Assembly (NCBI RefSeq): GCF_025398175.1
Contig: NZ_CP099734.1
Location: 2,232,001 to 2,296,000 of the forward strand
Direction: 5' to 3'
Origin: Photobacterium sp. TY1-4
GTDB taxonomy: Bacteria; Pseudomonadota; Gammaproteobacteria; Enterobacterales; Vibrionaceae
DNA length: 64,000 nt
Positions 1 to 8,132 of the stretch are shown piece after piece. How positions within the stretch are numbered: position 1 is the stretch's first letter; every line of letters begins with the position of its first letter. Made by a program: the position numbers and the translations under genes. The notes under the pieces were generated by a model, which was given only the letters and a program-made list of their open reading frames with translations, did no database searches and had not been told where the DNA came from.

Positions 1-107
1 ACATGGTGAACGAAAGCTGGGACATGCGGGGAGATACTGTATTAACCTTGATAAACAGTATCTTAGAAGAAAAACAGACCTGCTTGCCTGAATTCAGCAT
101 CATTTAG
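1..107 (+). CDS. C-terminal end of an upstream gene (partial)
   Basis: The frame starting at base 3 is open from the window edge and ends at a TAG at 105-107, giving about 34 residues ending in LPEFSII. The 5' part lies outside the window, so the product cannot be named. A polysaccharide gene is likely only because the following genes on the same strand are. An inverted repeat follows the stop and the next gene begins 55 bases later, so both may share a transcript. Confidence 0.35.
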   Translation, partial: MVNESWDMRGDTVLTLINSILEEKQTCLPEFSII

Positions 108-119
108 GCACTCTCCTTG

Positions 120-156
120 CTCCTGATCTGATATCAACCCATGGTCAGATCAGGAG
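120..156 (+). promoter_or_regulatory. Perfect 12-bp inverted repeat covering a ribosome-binding site
   Basis: CTCCTGATCTGA (120-131) and TCAGATCAGGAG (145-156) are exact reverse complements with a 13-base loop. The right arm contains the AGGAG Shine-Dalgarno of the lipoprotein gene starting at 163. No T-run follows, so this is not a typical intrinsic terminator. If formed in RNA, the stem would hide the ribosome-binding site. It could equally be a DNA operator. Confidence 0.6.
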
Positions 157-162
157 CCGCCG

Positions 163-498
163 ATGAAAGCGTTATGGACCGCCTTCGCGATACTACTGCT
201 CTCCGGGTGCGTATCCCCCGGTATTCAGCCCGCGCAGCGTCTCGAGCTGTATTACAGCCAGGAGCAAACCACGCTCACGGCCCGGCAGAAAGACGACATT
301 ACTGCGCTATTCAACACCGCACCGGCCTGGACGCTCGATGTCGCGCCATCCAGCCATGAGCAGCCGTTTCGCGCCCTGCATATCAGCCAGCAACGCATCA
401 AGTCGATTCGCCAACTAGCCAAACAGCACAGCATCCGGTTGAACGAGCAATACCAGCCCCGGCAATCGGCCGATACGGTGATCATCAGGGAGCCTTAA
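163..498 (+). CDS. Small outer-membrane-type lipoprotein of a polysaccharide locus
   Basis: A 111-residue protein with a short hydrophobic signal and a lipobox, LLLSGC, at residues 11-16, so Cys16 is the expected acylation site. The mature part is hydrophilic with no domain I recognise. AGGAG at 152-156 with a 6-base spacer supports the ATG at 163, and this site lies in the arm of a perfect inverted repeat. The stop at 496-498 is one base before the ATG of the Wzz-like gene, so the two are very likely co-transcribed. An accessory role in polysaccharide export is inferred from position only. Confidence 0.7.
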   Translation: MKALWTAFAILLLSGCVSPGIQPAQRLELYYSQEQTTLTARQKDDITALFNTAPAWTLDVAPSSHEQPFRALHISQQRIKSIRQLAKQHSIRLNEQYQPRQSADTVIIREP

Positions 499-499
499 G

Positions 500-2074
500 A
501 TGCGTCAACGTTTCTTTGCCCAGCTGTATCCGATCCTGCAGGCGCTGTGGAAGTACCGCTACCTGATCGTGTTGCCAATGGTGTTACTGCCATTCGTCGC
601 CACCTTCATCAACGGTCTCAAACCCAAGCACTATTACTCCCACACCACGATTCTGGTTCAGGAGACAGCACTGATGAACCCGTTTCTGGAGGATCTCTCG
701 ATTTCGTTCCATCTTGAGGAGCGGATGGAAGCCCTGCGGGTGATGATCCACAGCCGCTACATCCTGAACGAAGTGATGACCACCCTGGCGCTGGTGCCCG
801 ATGAAACGCCTTACGAACTGAACCGGATGCGCAACAAGCTCTCCGGCGGGCTCCGCCTGTCGCTGGCCGGTTCAGATCTGATCAAAATTGGCCTTAGCTG
901 GGACCGACCCGAGCAGATGGTGCCGATCCTGGAAGCGGTGTCAAAACAGTTTCTGGAGCGGCTGCAAGCGCCGGGAAAAGCCTCGGTCTCCAGCTCAGAG
1001 CAGTTCCTGGAGCAGCAGCTACGTGAAACTCAATCAGAACTGGAAGCGGCGGAAGGCACCCTGGCCAGATTCAAGCAAGAAAACATCGATAACCTGCCGC
1101 AAATTCAGGGCAGCCAGACCCAGAATGTGGCTCAGCTCGAATCTCAGCTACGGGAAGCCGAACTGGCGCTGAAGCAGGCCGAAGCCGAGCGGGAAGTGCT
1201 GAAGAAGCGGCTGATCAACGCCAATCCGGTGATGTCGCTGCTGGAAGACGAGCTGATCCAGGCCGAAGCCAAGCTCACAATTCTCCGGGCCCGCTACACC
1301 GACCAACACTCGGAGGTCAAAGCCATGCTACGCCGGGTCAACACCCTGCGTCAGGAGTCCAAGCGCCTGCTGGCCCAACAGAGTCACCTGAGTGAAGCCG
1401 AGCTGAACCAGCTCTGGACCGTGGCCGCCAACCAAAGCGATCACCCGGATGCGGCCAGCCGCCCCTTGCTGATCAGCCAGCTGGAGCAGTACCAGCAAGC
1501 CGAGAGCAATATTGACGCGCTGGCACAGAAACAGCAGGTGCTGCGGGAGCAAATCCGGAGCCTGACCCGCAAGCGGGCCGAGTTTGCCAACCTCGAAAAA
1601 TCGCTCAAATCGCTGGAGCGTAATTTCGAGGTAAAAGAAAAAATCTACAACCGGTTACTGGAGCGCTACGAAATGGCGCAGGTGACCGGCCAACTGGGCC
1701 GCTTCGAAGAGCGGGATAAGCTGAAAATTATCGATACCCCCTATACCCCGTCCCAGCCGACCAACTGGCCCTGGTGGATCAGTTTTGTCCTCGGCATCGT
1801 CGGCGGCCTGGGGCTTGGCCTGTCCATGACCACCCTGATGGTCCTGACAGATACCCGAATTTACGCCACTGAGCAGGTACAGCGGATCACCCGGACAGCC
1901 GTTCTGGGACGGATCCCGGCCTTGCGACGTCCAGATGAGGATCGCACCTATGAAGACACCAACTTCGGCAACAATCATCCAAATTGTTCAGCACCTTCGA
2001 CCCGGCGGCATCGAAGTCCTGTGTCTGAACCTGCTGCGCCATGCAAGCTGCCCGATGCACCTGGTCGCTCTTGA
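500..2074 (+). CDS. Wzz/GNVR-type polysaccharide chain-length co-polymerase
   Basis: A 524-residue inner-membrane protein with a transmembrane helix near residues 20-40, a long periplasmic alpha-helical coiled coil (about 165-400) rich in Glu, Gln and Leu, a GNVR-like segment (KSLERNFEVKEKIYNRLLER) and a second membrane helix near 425-450. This layout matches Wzz/co-polymerase proteins that set polymer length with a Wzy polymerase. There is no attached kinase domain; the likely partner is the P-loop protein at 8129. An AGGGAG ribosome-binding site lies inside the end of the lipoprotein gene. The last 40 or so residues look non-native and overlap the next gene by about 125 bases; a different frame has a TGA at 1936-1938, so a frameshift near 1900-1925 is possible. 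Confidence 0.85.
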   Translation: MRQRFFAQLYPILQALWKYRYLIVLPMVLLPFVATFINGLKPKHYYSHTTILVQETALMNPFLEDLSISFHLEERMEALRVMIHSRYILNEVMTTLALVPDETPYELNRMRNKLSGGLRLSLAGSDLIKIGLSWDRPEQMVPILEAVSKQFLERLQAPGKASVSSSEQFLEQQLRETQSELEAAEGTLARFKQENIDNLPQIQGSQTQNVAQLESQLREAELALKQAEAEREVLKKRLINANPVMSLLEDELIQAEAKLTILRARYTDQHSEVKAMLRRVNTLRQESKRLLAQQSHLSEAELNQLWTVAANQSDHPDAASRPLLISQLEQYQQAESNIDALAQKQQVLREQIRSLTRKRAEFANLEKSLKSLERNFEVKEKIYNRLLERYEMAQVTGQLGRFEERDKLKIIDTPYTPSQPTNWPWWISFVLGIVGGLGLGLSMTTLMVLTDTRIYATEQVQRITRTAVLGRIPALRRPDEDRTYEDTNFGNNHPNCSAPSTRRHRSPVSEPAAPCKLPDAPGRS

Positions 2075-3035
2075 AGGCAGCCGGGAGGACAGCCTGCGCC
2101 AGTGGCCTTTGCTGCGCGAATTTGGTGATCGGCTGCATTTTTTGGATAAACCGGCCGGTTTTTCCTGGCAGTCAGTTCGGCAACTGCGGCAATTGATCCA
2201 CCGCCATCAGGCACAGGCCATCCATACCCACCATCTCGGCCCTCTGCTGTACGGCAAGCTGGCCCTGCTGGGCGAGAACTGCCGCCACGTGCATACCGAG
2301 CATGACGCCTGGCACCTGGAGGATCCCAAGCAGCGCTGGCTCACCCGGCTGCTGCTCAATCGGAACATCCGGCTGGTCGCTGATGCCCCGATGGTGGCCA
2401 ACGCGCTGGCAGAACAACTCGACACGGCCGCGCCGCTGGTGATCCTCAACGGCATCGATACCCGGACCTTCACCCCGGGCAACGTGACTGAGGCCAGAGC
2501 GCACTTTCATCTGCCGGAGCATGCCTTTCTGATTGGCTGTGCCGGGCGACTGGTGCCGGAAAAAGCACTGGAAACCCTGATTTCAACGCTGCCGGCACTG
2601 TCGCAGCCCATCCATGTCACGATCGCCGGAGATGGCGACATGCGCTCACACTGGCAACAGATGGCAACCGAGCTTGGCGTCGCCGAGCGCATCAGCTGGC
2701 TCGGCCATGTCAAAGACATGCACCGGTTCTACCAGGCCATCGACCTGTTTTGCCTGCCGTCGGTACGCGAAGGGCTGCCGCTGGCGCTGCTTGAAGCTCA
2801 GGCCTGCGGGTGCAGTGTTGTCGCCAGCCGGGTCGGAGCCATTCCGGAGCTGACCAACCCGGCGACCGGCACCCTGTTTTCGCCCGGAGACAGCCGGTCA
2901 CTGGCGCGGATCCTGGCCTCAAAAATCAACATCCAGCATCACAAGTACCGTGAGCTGAACCAGCAGTTTGTCGCCCGGGTGGCCGACATTCGTACCACAG
3001 TCGCCCGCTACGAACAGCTGGCTTGTCAATATTAA
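1950..3035 (+). CDS. GT4-family glycosyltransferase
   Basis: A 361-residue GT-B glycosyltransferase. The N-terminus has the acceptor-domain signature IQIVQHLRPGGIEVLCLNLL. The C-terminal half has the group-1 donor-binding pattern GCAGRLVPEKALETL, then the DLFCLPSVREGLPLALLEA region with the E-x7-E motif. It should add a sugar from an activated donor to the undecaprenyl-linked repeat unit at the cytoplasmic face. I chose ATG 1950 because GAGGA lies about 8 bases upstream and MKTPTSATIIQIVQ is a normal family start; the in-frame ATG at 1935 is less likely. The gene overlaps the Wzz-like frame and ends 10 bases before the next gene. Confidence 0.88.
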   Translation: MKTPTSATIIQIVQHLRPGGIEVLCLNLLRHASCPMHLVALEGSREDSLRQWPLLREFGDRLHFLDKPAGFSWQSVRQLRQLIHRHQAQAIHTHHLGPLLYGKLALLGENCRHVHTEHDAWHLEDPKQRWLTRLLLNRNIRLVADAPMVANALAEQLDTAAPLVILNGIDTRTFTPGNVTEARAHFHLPEHAFLIGCAGRLVPEKALETLISTLPALSQPIHVTIAGDGDMRSHWQQMATELGVAERISWLGHVKDMHRFYQAIDLFCLPSVREGLPLALLEAQACGCSVVASRVGAIPELTNPATGTLFSPGDSRSLARILASKINIQHHKYRELNQQFVARVADIRTTVARYEQLACQY

Positions 3036-3045
3036 GGAGAATGGT

Positions 3046-4845
3046 ATGGCTTGGGTTTGGGGAGCCTTGATTGTCCTGGCGGTGCTGATTATCTATCACC
3101 ACCTGATCTATTTACCTGTGATGCTCCTGTTGAGCCGGTGGCGCAGCCGCCAAAGCACGGATACTGCTGTTACGGCAGCCTCCGGTGACTGGCCGAAAGT
3201 GGCTATCGTGATGTGCGCCTATAACGAAAGCGACTACATCGAAGCCAAACTGGCGAACCTGATCAGCCTGGATTACCCGGCAGACAAGCTGCACCTGTAC
3301 ATTGCCTGTGACGGTTGCAGCGACGATACCGCCGAGAAGATCCGCAACTGGCAGCCCCGACTCGATGCTGCCGGTCTTCAGCTGACCCTGATCGATGCGC
3401 CGGATAACCGCGGCAAGCTCTATCGCCTGAACCAACTGATGGACCTGGCCCGGGAGCATGAAACCTTCGCGGCACTGACCGACGTCTCGGCACTGATTTC
3501 AATTGATGCCCTGCAACAGAGTGTCGCCGCTTTTGCCGATCCGGCCATCGGGGCGCTCACCAGCCAGTACCTGCTGGCGACCCCGCAACCGGGCGAAGCG
3601 CAATACTGGGCCTGGCAAAATCAGATCCGTCGCTCCGAATCCGCCCTGGGCAATGTCATGGGCGGCAGCGGCGCGTTTTACATCATGCGCACCGCCCTGT
3701 TCCGCCCACTGCCGCACGACACCATCAATGATGACTTCATGCTGCCGATGAGCATTATCGAACAGGGCTATCAGGTGTTGCTGAATCAAGCGATCAACAG
3801 CGTGGAGATGGCCCCGACCAGTGATCAGCAGGACCAGCACCGCCGCGAGCGGATCGGGGCCGGTAACCTGCAACAGCTGATCCGCTGCCGCTTTCTGCTG
3901 CGCCCGTCCCTGCTCACCAGTGCCTGGATCTTCATGTCCGGCAAAGGGCTCCGCACCCTGATGCCCTTTATCCTGCTCCTGTTTCTGTTGCTCTCCTTCG
4001 CTCTGGCGCTCAACGGCAGCCTGATCGCCACCGGGCTCAGCATCGCGCAGATCCTGGGATACAGCCTGGCGTTGCTGCCCGAGATCGGCGTGCGCGCCGG
4101 GGTTCTGGTCAAGCTCAATTATCTGGTACGTGGTTACGCGGCGTCGCTGAAAGGCATGGTGGCTTACCTGTGCGGACAGTATCGCCAGGGGTGGCAGCCC
4201 GCTGCGGCCCTGCATCTGTACCAGAGCTTGTCGACGCGGATCCTCAAGCGTCTCTCCGATCTGGTGCTCAGTACCCTTGGCCTGCTCCTGACCCTGCCGC
4301 TGTGGCCGCTGATTGCGCTGGCCATCAAGCTGGAATCCCCGGGGCCGGTGTTTTTCCGTCAGCTACGGGTGGGCCAGATCCATCATCACCGGGTCGAGCT
4401 GTTCCACATGATCAAGTTTCGTTCGATGGGGCAGTTTGCCGAAAAAGAGACCGGCGCGGTCTGGGCGTCCCGGCAGGATCCCCGGGTGACCCGGGTTGGT
4501 AAGTTCCTGCGTAAAACCCGTCTGGACGAGCTGCCGCAGTTTCTCAATGTGCTCCGGGGCGACATGTCGCTGATCGGCCCGCGGCCGGAACGGCCTGAAT
4601 TCTGTGGCGATTTGCAAAATGCATTGCCATTTTATGCCGAGCGCACCGCCGGTCTGAAACCGGGGATCACCGGACTGGCGCAGGTCAATAACGGCTACGA
4701 CGAAACCCTGGACGATGTGAAGCACAAACTGCTGTGGGACCATGCTTACTCCACGGCACTTAGCTCGCCATTTCAATGGCTTATGATGGATTTACGCATT
4801 ATCGGTAAAACCGCCTGGATCATGATGGCCGGCCGCGGACAGTAA
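3046..4845 (+). CDS. GT2 glycosyltransferase fused to a sugar-1-phosphate (WbaP/WcaJ-type) transferase
   Basis: A 599-residue two-enzyme fusion. Residues about 5-28 are a membrane helix. Residues 45-330 are a family-2 glycosyltransferase (AIVMCAYNESDYIEAKLANL, IACDGCSDDT, then INDDFMLPM and a QQDQHRRERI stretch resembling QxxRW), followed by two or three membrane helices. The final 190 residues are a bacterial sugar transferase (LKRLSDLVLSTLGLLLTLPL membrane hairpin, KFRSMG, TRLDELPQFLNVLRGDMSL, GPRPERPEF, GITGLAQVNNG). The latter family moves a sugar phosphate onto undecaprenyl phosphate and starts repeat-unit assembly. One polypeptide could therefore start the unit and add the next sugar. 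ATG 3046 has AAGGAGA just upstream. Confidence 0.88.
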   Translation: MAWVWGALIVLAVLIIYHHLIYLPVMLLLSRWRSRQSTDTAVTAASGDWPKVAIVMCAYNESDYIEAKLANLISLDYPADKLHLYIACDGCSDDTAEKIRNWQPRLDAAGLQLTLIDAPDNRGKLYRLNQLMDLAREHETFAALTDVSALISIDALQQSVAAFADPAIGALTSQYLLATPQPGEAQYWAWQNQIRRSESALGNVMGGSGAFYIMRTALFRPLPHDTINDDFMLPMSIIEQGYQVLLNQAINSVEMAPTSDQQDQHRRERIGAGNLQQLIRCRFLLRPSLLTSAWIFMSGKGLRTLMPFILLLFLLLSFALALNGSLIATGLSIAQILGYSLALLPEIGVRAGVLVKLNYLVRGYAASLKGMVAYLCGQYRQGWQPAAALHLYQSLSTRILKRLSDLVLSTLGLLLTLPLWPLIALAIKLESPGPVFFRQLRVGQIHHHRVELFHMIKFRSMGQFAEKETGAVWASRQDPRVTRVGKFLRKTRLDELPQFLNVLRGDMSLIGPRPERPEFCGDLQNALPFYAERTAGLKPGITGLAQVNNGYDETLDDVKHKLLWDHAYSTALSSPFQWLMMDLRIIGKTAWIMMAGRGQ

Positions 4846-4847
4846 CC

Positions 4848-4865
4848 TTGGCATGCAACTTGTTT
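4848..4865 (+). promoter_or_regulatory. Possible sigma-54 -24/-12 element upstream of the sypA-like gene
   Basis: The sequence TTGGCATGCAACTTGTTT has the sigma-54 layout: GG, ten bases, then GT where GC is usual at -12. It begins two bases after the previous stop and lies about 100 bases before the sypA-like start. In Vibrio fischeri, syp promoters are sigma-54/SypG dependent, which makes the match worth noting. The -12 mismatch and the absence of a SypG gene in this window keep confidence low. Confidence 0.3.
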
Positions 4866-4963
4866 ATGTATAGAAACTCAGTGTTAAAAACCAAAGAAAC
4901 AGACCCAGTTAAACAGACCGGTTGAGTGCACCTTATTGATCATCTTGTTCAGGAGAAGCAGTG

Positions 4964-5266
4964 ATGGAAAAGACCGAAGCAATTGCCCTGACCTTGGCAA
5001 ACGAATTTGACGCTTATGCGGCGAAGCAGCTTGAAGCCGATTTCGAGACCCTGAGCCAGACCGAGCAAACGGAAGTGATCCTGGATTTAACCCAGGTCAG
5101 CTTTATCGACTCCTGCGGGATCGGCGCGATTGTCTTTTTGTACAAACGCCTGCGCAGCCGCGGCCGAACCCTGCGCCTGCTCAATGTCAACGGCCAGCCC
5201 CGCCAGCTCATGAATATGCTGCGCATCGACAAAGTGATCCCTTTAATCACCAGTGCGGAGATTTAA
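4964..5266 (+). CDS. sypA: SypA-like STAS-domain partner-switch protein
   Basis: A 100-residue single STAS domain, the anti-sigma-factor-antagonist fold. The conserved phospho-acceptor loop is visible as FIDSCGIGAIVFL, with Ser50 the likely phosphorylated residue. It is followed immediately by OmpA-like, SLBB, P-loop and kinase/REC/PP2C genes, the order of sypA-B-C-D-E in Vibrio fischeri, where SypE phosphorylates or dephosphorylates SypA to block or allow biofilm polysaccharide production. I infer the same switch here. AGGAGA at 4951-4956 fits ATG 4964 better than the GTG one codon earlier. The stop is one base before the next start. Confidence 0.85.
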   Translation: MEKTEAIALTLANEFDAYAAKQLEADFETLSQTEQTEVILDLTQVSFIDSCGIGAIVFLYKRLRSRGRTLRLLNVNGQPRQLMNMLRIDKVIPLITSAEI

Positions 5267-5267
5267 C

Positions 5268-6035
5268 ATGGACAGACGGTTGATCCTTTTTCCCCTGCTG
5301 CTCTTCGGCGGCTGTGCAACCTGGGATAACACCCACTATCCCAGGCTGAACCAAGCCGATCTGGCACTGGTTCACCAGGTGGAACACCTACGGCTGGAGA
5401 TCGAAGTGTTGGCCAACCGCGGTGCCCGCGAATGCCTGCCGGGCCAGTTGCAGGTGTTGCAGCGCCTTTACCTGAAGGCCAAGCAGGAAGCTGAAGCCGG
5501 GTTCGATAAAGATGTGCAACACTCTTTGATTGATGCCAACGAGCAGGTCCACCTGATCACCCACCAGCTCGACTGGCTGGAAGAGCACACCCAGTGCATC
5601 AACCGGGCTTCTGTGGCTCAGGAGCGACGCCAGTTGATGCTGTATTTCTCCGTCGACAACCAGTTCGCGCTGGATCAAAGTGCGCTGCTGCCCGACTACC
5701 AGCAGGCCCTGCGCCATGCAGCCGCCATTTTAAAACGCCGCGACAACTGGCTGATCACCTTAACCGGTTATACCGATGCCAAGGCCACCACGCCCTATAA
5801 CCAGCAACTGGGACTGCGCCGCGCCAACCGTGTGAAAGAATTCCTGGTCACTCAGGGCGTGTCTCCGTCGCAACTGACCACCCGCAGCCACGGTGATCAG
5901 TTTGCCCATCCGGGCGCGGACCGTACCGCCGCGCTGGCCGAACGCACGGTGATTGCCGAGCTGTCCGAGAAGTCATCCTCTACCGTACCTTCACCGGGCG
6001 TTCACGCAATCAGACACTGGCATCAGCACCCCTAG
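5268..6035 (+). CDS. sypB: SypB-like OmpA-family lipoprotein
   Basis: A 255-residue secreted protein with lipobox LLLFGGC, so it is probably an outer-membrane lipoprotein. The middle is helical. The last 120 residues form an OmpA/Pal-type peptidoglycan-binding domain (FSVDNQFALDQSALL, then LTGYTDAKATTPYNQQLGLRRA and the VTQGVSPSQLTTRSHGD segment). It probably anchors or braces the polysaccharide exporter to peptidoglycan. GGAG at 5257-5260 precedes the ATG. The sypC-like gene starts nine bases after the stop. Syntenic with sypB. Confidence 0.83.
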   Translation: MDRRLILFPLLLFGGCATWDNTHYPRLNQADLALVHQVEHLRLEIEVLANRGARECLPGQLQVLQRLYLKAKQEAEAGFDKDVQHSLIDANEQVHLITHQLDWLEEHTQCINRASVAQERRQLMLYFSVDNQFALDQSALLPDYQQALRHAAAILKRRDNWLITLTGYTDAKATTPYNQQLGLRRANRVKEFLVTQGVSPSQLTTRSHGDQFAHPGADRTAALAERTVIAELSEKSSSTVPSPGVHAIRHWHQHP

Positions 6036-6044
6036 GGAGTCGCT

Positions 6045-8132
6045 ATGAAACGGATTTTGCTTTGTCTGCTGATCTTCTTATGCCCCGCCTGGCTCCAAGC
6101 CCAAACGCTGGCACCGGGAGATGTGGTCAACATTCAGCTTCCGGGCGAGGAAGCATTCAACCAACCTTTCATCATCAGCGACAGCGGACAGCTGCTGCTG
6201 CCGGAAGTGGGGGCAGTGTCCGTTGCCGGGATGGATGAACAGCAGGCCCAGCAACAAATCCGCCAACGGCTGGCCGCGGTGTACCGGAATCTGGATGAGT
6301 TTTCCCTCAGCTTGCTCAGCAGTGAAATCCGAGTTCGCGTGCTGGGCTATGTCAACCAACCCGGCACAGTGACATTGGCAGCCGACGCCAATATCCAAAT
6401 GGCCCTGACAGCAGCCGGCGGGCTGAAACCCGGAGCCCAACTCGATAAGTTGCAACTCACCCGCGACGGGCAATCCCGGCATCTGAATTACAAATCGTAT
6501 CTCGATAGCGGCGATCTCAGCTTGCTGCCGGCGCTGGAAAGTGGCGATACGGTTTTCGTTGCCGCCTCGCCGCAACTGGGCAATGTCGAAATCCAGTTTG
6601 ATGCCGCCTCACTGGTCGAAGCCGGTGACGCAGAGCAACAGAGCGGACTCACCCTGTTCGGTGAATTTCGCAATCCGGGCACATTCAGTTTCAAACCGGG
6701 CATGAGCGTGGTCGATGCCGTCATGCGCGCCGGCGGGGTCACGCGTTACGCCGATGTCACCAAGATCCGGGTGATCACCCATAACCAACCCACCCTGTTC
6801 GATCTCAAGGCCTATTTAGATTCCGGCAAGACCGAGCAGTTACCGCCCATTCAACCCGGCAGCATTATCTTTGCGCCTATCGAAGTCGAAGAGATCAGTA
6901 CCACCCAGCGCACCGTGTACATTATGGGGGAAGTCCAGGCGCCCGGCGCGTATGAAAACAGTACCGGTGCCGGATTTATGGATGTGCTGGCCAATGCCGG
7001 CGGACCGACCCGGTTCGCCGATACCACCCAGATCCGGGTACTGCGCGATAATGGCCCGGCCCTGCTGGTCAACCTGGTGCATTACAGCCAGAATCCGGCC
7101 CGCCATCCTTTGCCGGACTTGCGTCCGGGGGATGTCATTTTCGTACCGGAGAAAATTGATTTCAACGAAAAGTCCTGGCTGAAAGTCACCAATGATCGGG
7201 CAATTAAAATCATCGGGGCGGTATATAACCCCGGCCGGTTCGAATGGGACAGCAGCATGGGCTTTCTCGATGTGCTTGCCCATGCCGGCGGCCCGAATCA
7301 GGAAGCCAACCTGGCCAATATCCGGATCCTGCATCAGGGCAGCGGCAACAACAACCTGACCCGCTTCAACCTGGAAGCTTTCATCAATCAGGGCGGGGAC
7401 TTTGCCACCTTACCGATGCTCAAAGCGGGTGACACCATCATCGTCGATGAGCTGCCCAAAGATCCCACCGATAACAAAGCCAGTTGGGTTCGCCAGTCTG
7501 CCGAAGATTCCATTTACGTCTTCGGCCAGGTCGGCGCGCCGGGCCGCTACGCCTTTAACCGAGAGCTGGGTATTCTGGATATTCTTGCCGCAGCCGACGG
7601 CCCCAACGGTGATGCCAATTTACGTCAGCTGCGTATCAGCCACCGAGACGGCCCGACCGCCAGCGTCAGCAAATTTGACCTGGCCCTTTATTTCGAAACC
7701 GGGGATGAATCGCTCCTGCCCACAGTCGTCCCCGGAGATGTGATTTATGTCCCCAAACTCGATGCCGACTGGCTGGATAAACCTTCCGATAAAGTCGTCC
7801 GACTGATGGGAGAAGTCACCACGCCCGGCCGCTACACCTTCAGCCAGGAAATGTCACTGCTTGATCTGCTGGCCGAGGCCGGCGGCCCGACCGAGAATGC
7901 CTTTATTGAGCGGATCATGATCGTCAACACCTCCTGCTGCAGCGATGAATCTCAAGCCTTCAACCTGCGCGACTATGTCAACGACCCGGCGGACCATCCC
8001 CTACCGATGCTGCGCCCGGGAGACACGGTCTATGTCCCGAATAAAGAAGACTCTGCGCCCTCGCAACTGCGTCAGGGATTGCGGGATGTGTTATCGATGG
8101 TGACCTTAATTGTACTGGGAGCAGCCCTATGA
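6045..8132 (+). CDS. sypC: SypC-like Wza/OPX polysaccharide export protein with six SLBB repeats
   Basis: A 695-residue export protein. After a cleavable signal (AWLQA-Q) comes a polysaccharide-export domain (LAPGDVVNIQLPG ... GQLLLPEVGAVSVAG) and then about six SLBB units. Each has a G-x-V/F-x-x-PG core, an L-D-L-A-x-AGG helix and a closing PGD-x-I-x-VP strand, near residues 100-175, 205-280, 290-370, 390-470, 490-575 and 590-680. A hydrophobic C-terminal segment (VLSMVTLIVLGAAL) could span the outer membrane as in Wza. Wza itself has fewer SLBB units and is a lipoprotein; no lipobox is seen here, so this is a long, non-acylated form. The TGA overlaps the next ATG (ATGA). Confidence 0.87.
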   Translation: MKRILLCLLIFLCPAWLQAQTLAPGDVVNIQLPGEEAFNQPFIISDSGQLLLPEVGAVSVAGMDEQQAQQQIRQRLAAVYRNLDEFSLSLLSSEIRVRVLGYVNQPGTVTLAADANIQMALTAAGGLKPGAQLDKLQLTRDGQSRHLNYKSYLDSGDLSLLPALESGDTVFVAASPQLGNVEIQFDAASLVEAGDAEQQSGLTLFGEFRNPGTFSFKPGMSVVDAVMRAGGVTRYADVTKIRVITHNQPTLFDLKAYLDSGKTEQLPPIQPGSIIFAPIEVEEISTTQRTVYIMGEVQAPGAYENSTGAGFMDVLANAGGPTRFADTTQIRVLRDNGPALLVNLVHYSQNPARHPLPDLRPGDVIFVPEKIDFNEKSWLKVTNDRAIKIIGAVYNPGRFEWDSSMGFLDVLAHAGGPNQEANLANIRILHQGSGNNNLTRFNLEAFINQGGDFATLPMLKAGDTIIVDELPKDPTDNKASWVRQSAEDSIYVFGQVGAPGRYAFNRELGILDILAAADGPNGDANLRQLRISHRDGPTASVSKFDLALYFETGDESLLPTVVPGDVIYVPKLDADWLDKPSDKVVRLMGEVTTPGRYTFSQEMSLLDLLAEAGGPTENAFIERIMIVNTSCCSDESQAFNLRDYVNDPADHPLPMLRPGDTVYVPNKEDSAPSQLRQGLRDVLSMVTLIVLGAAL

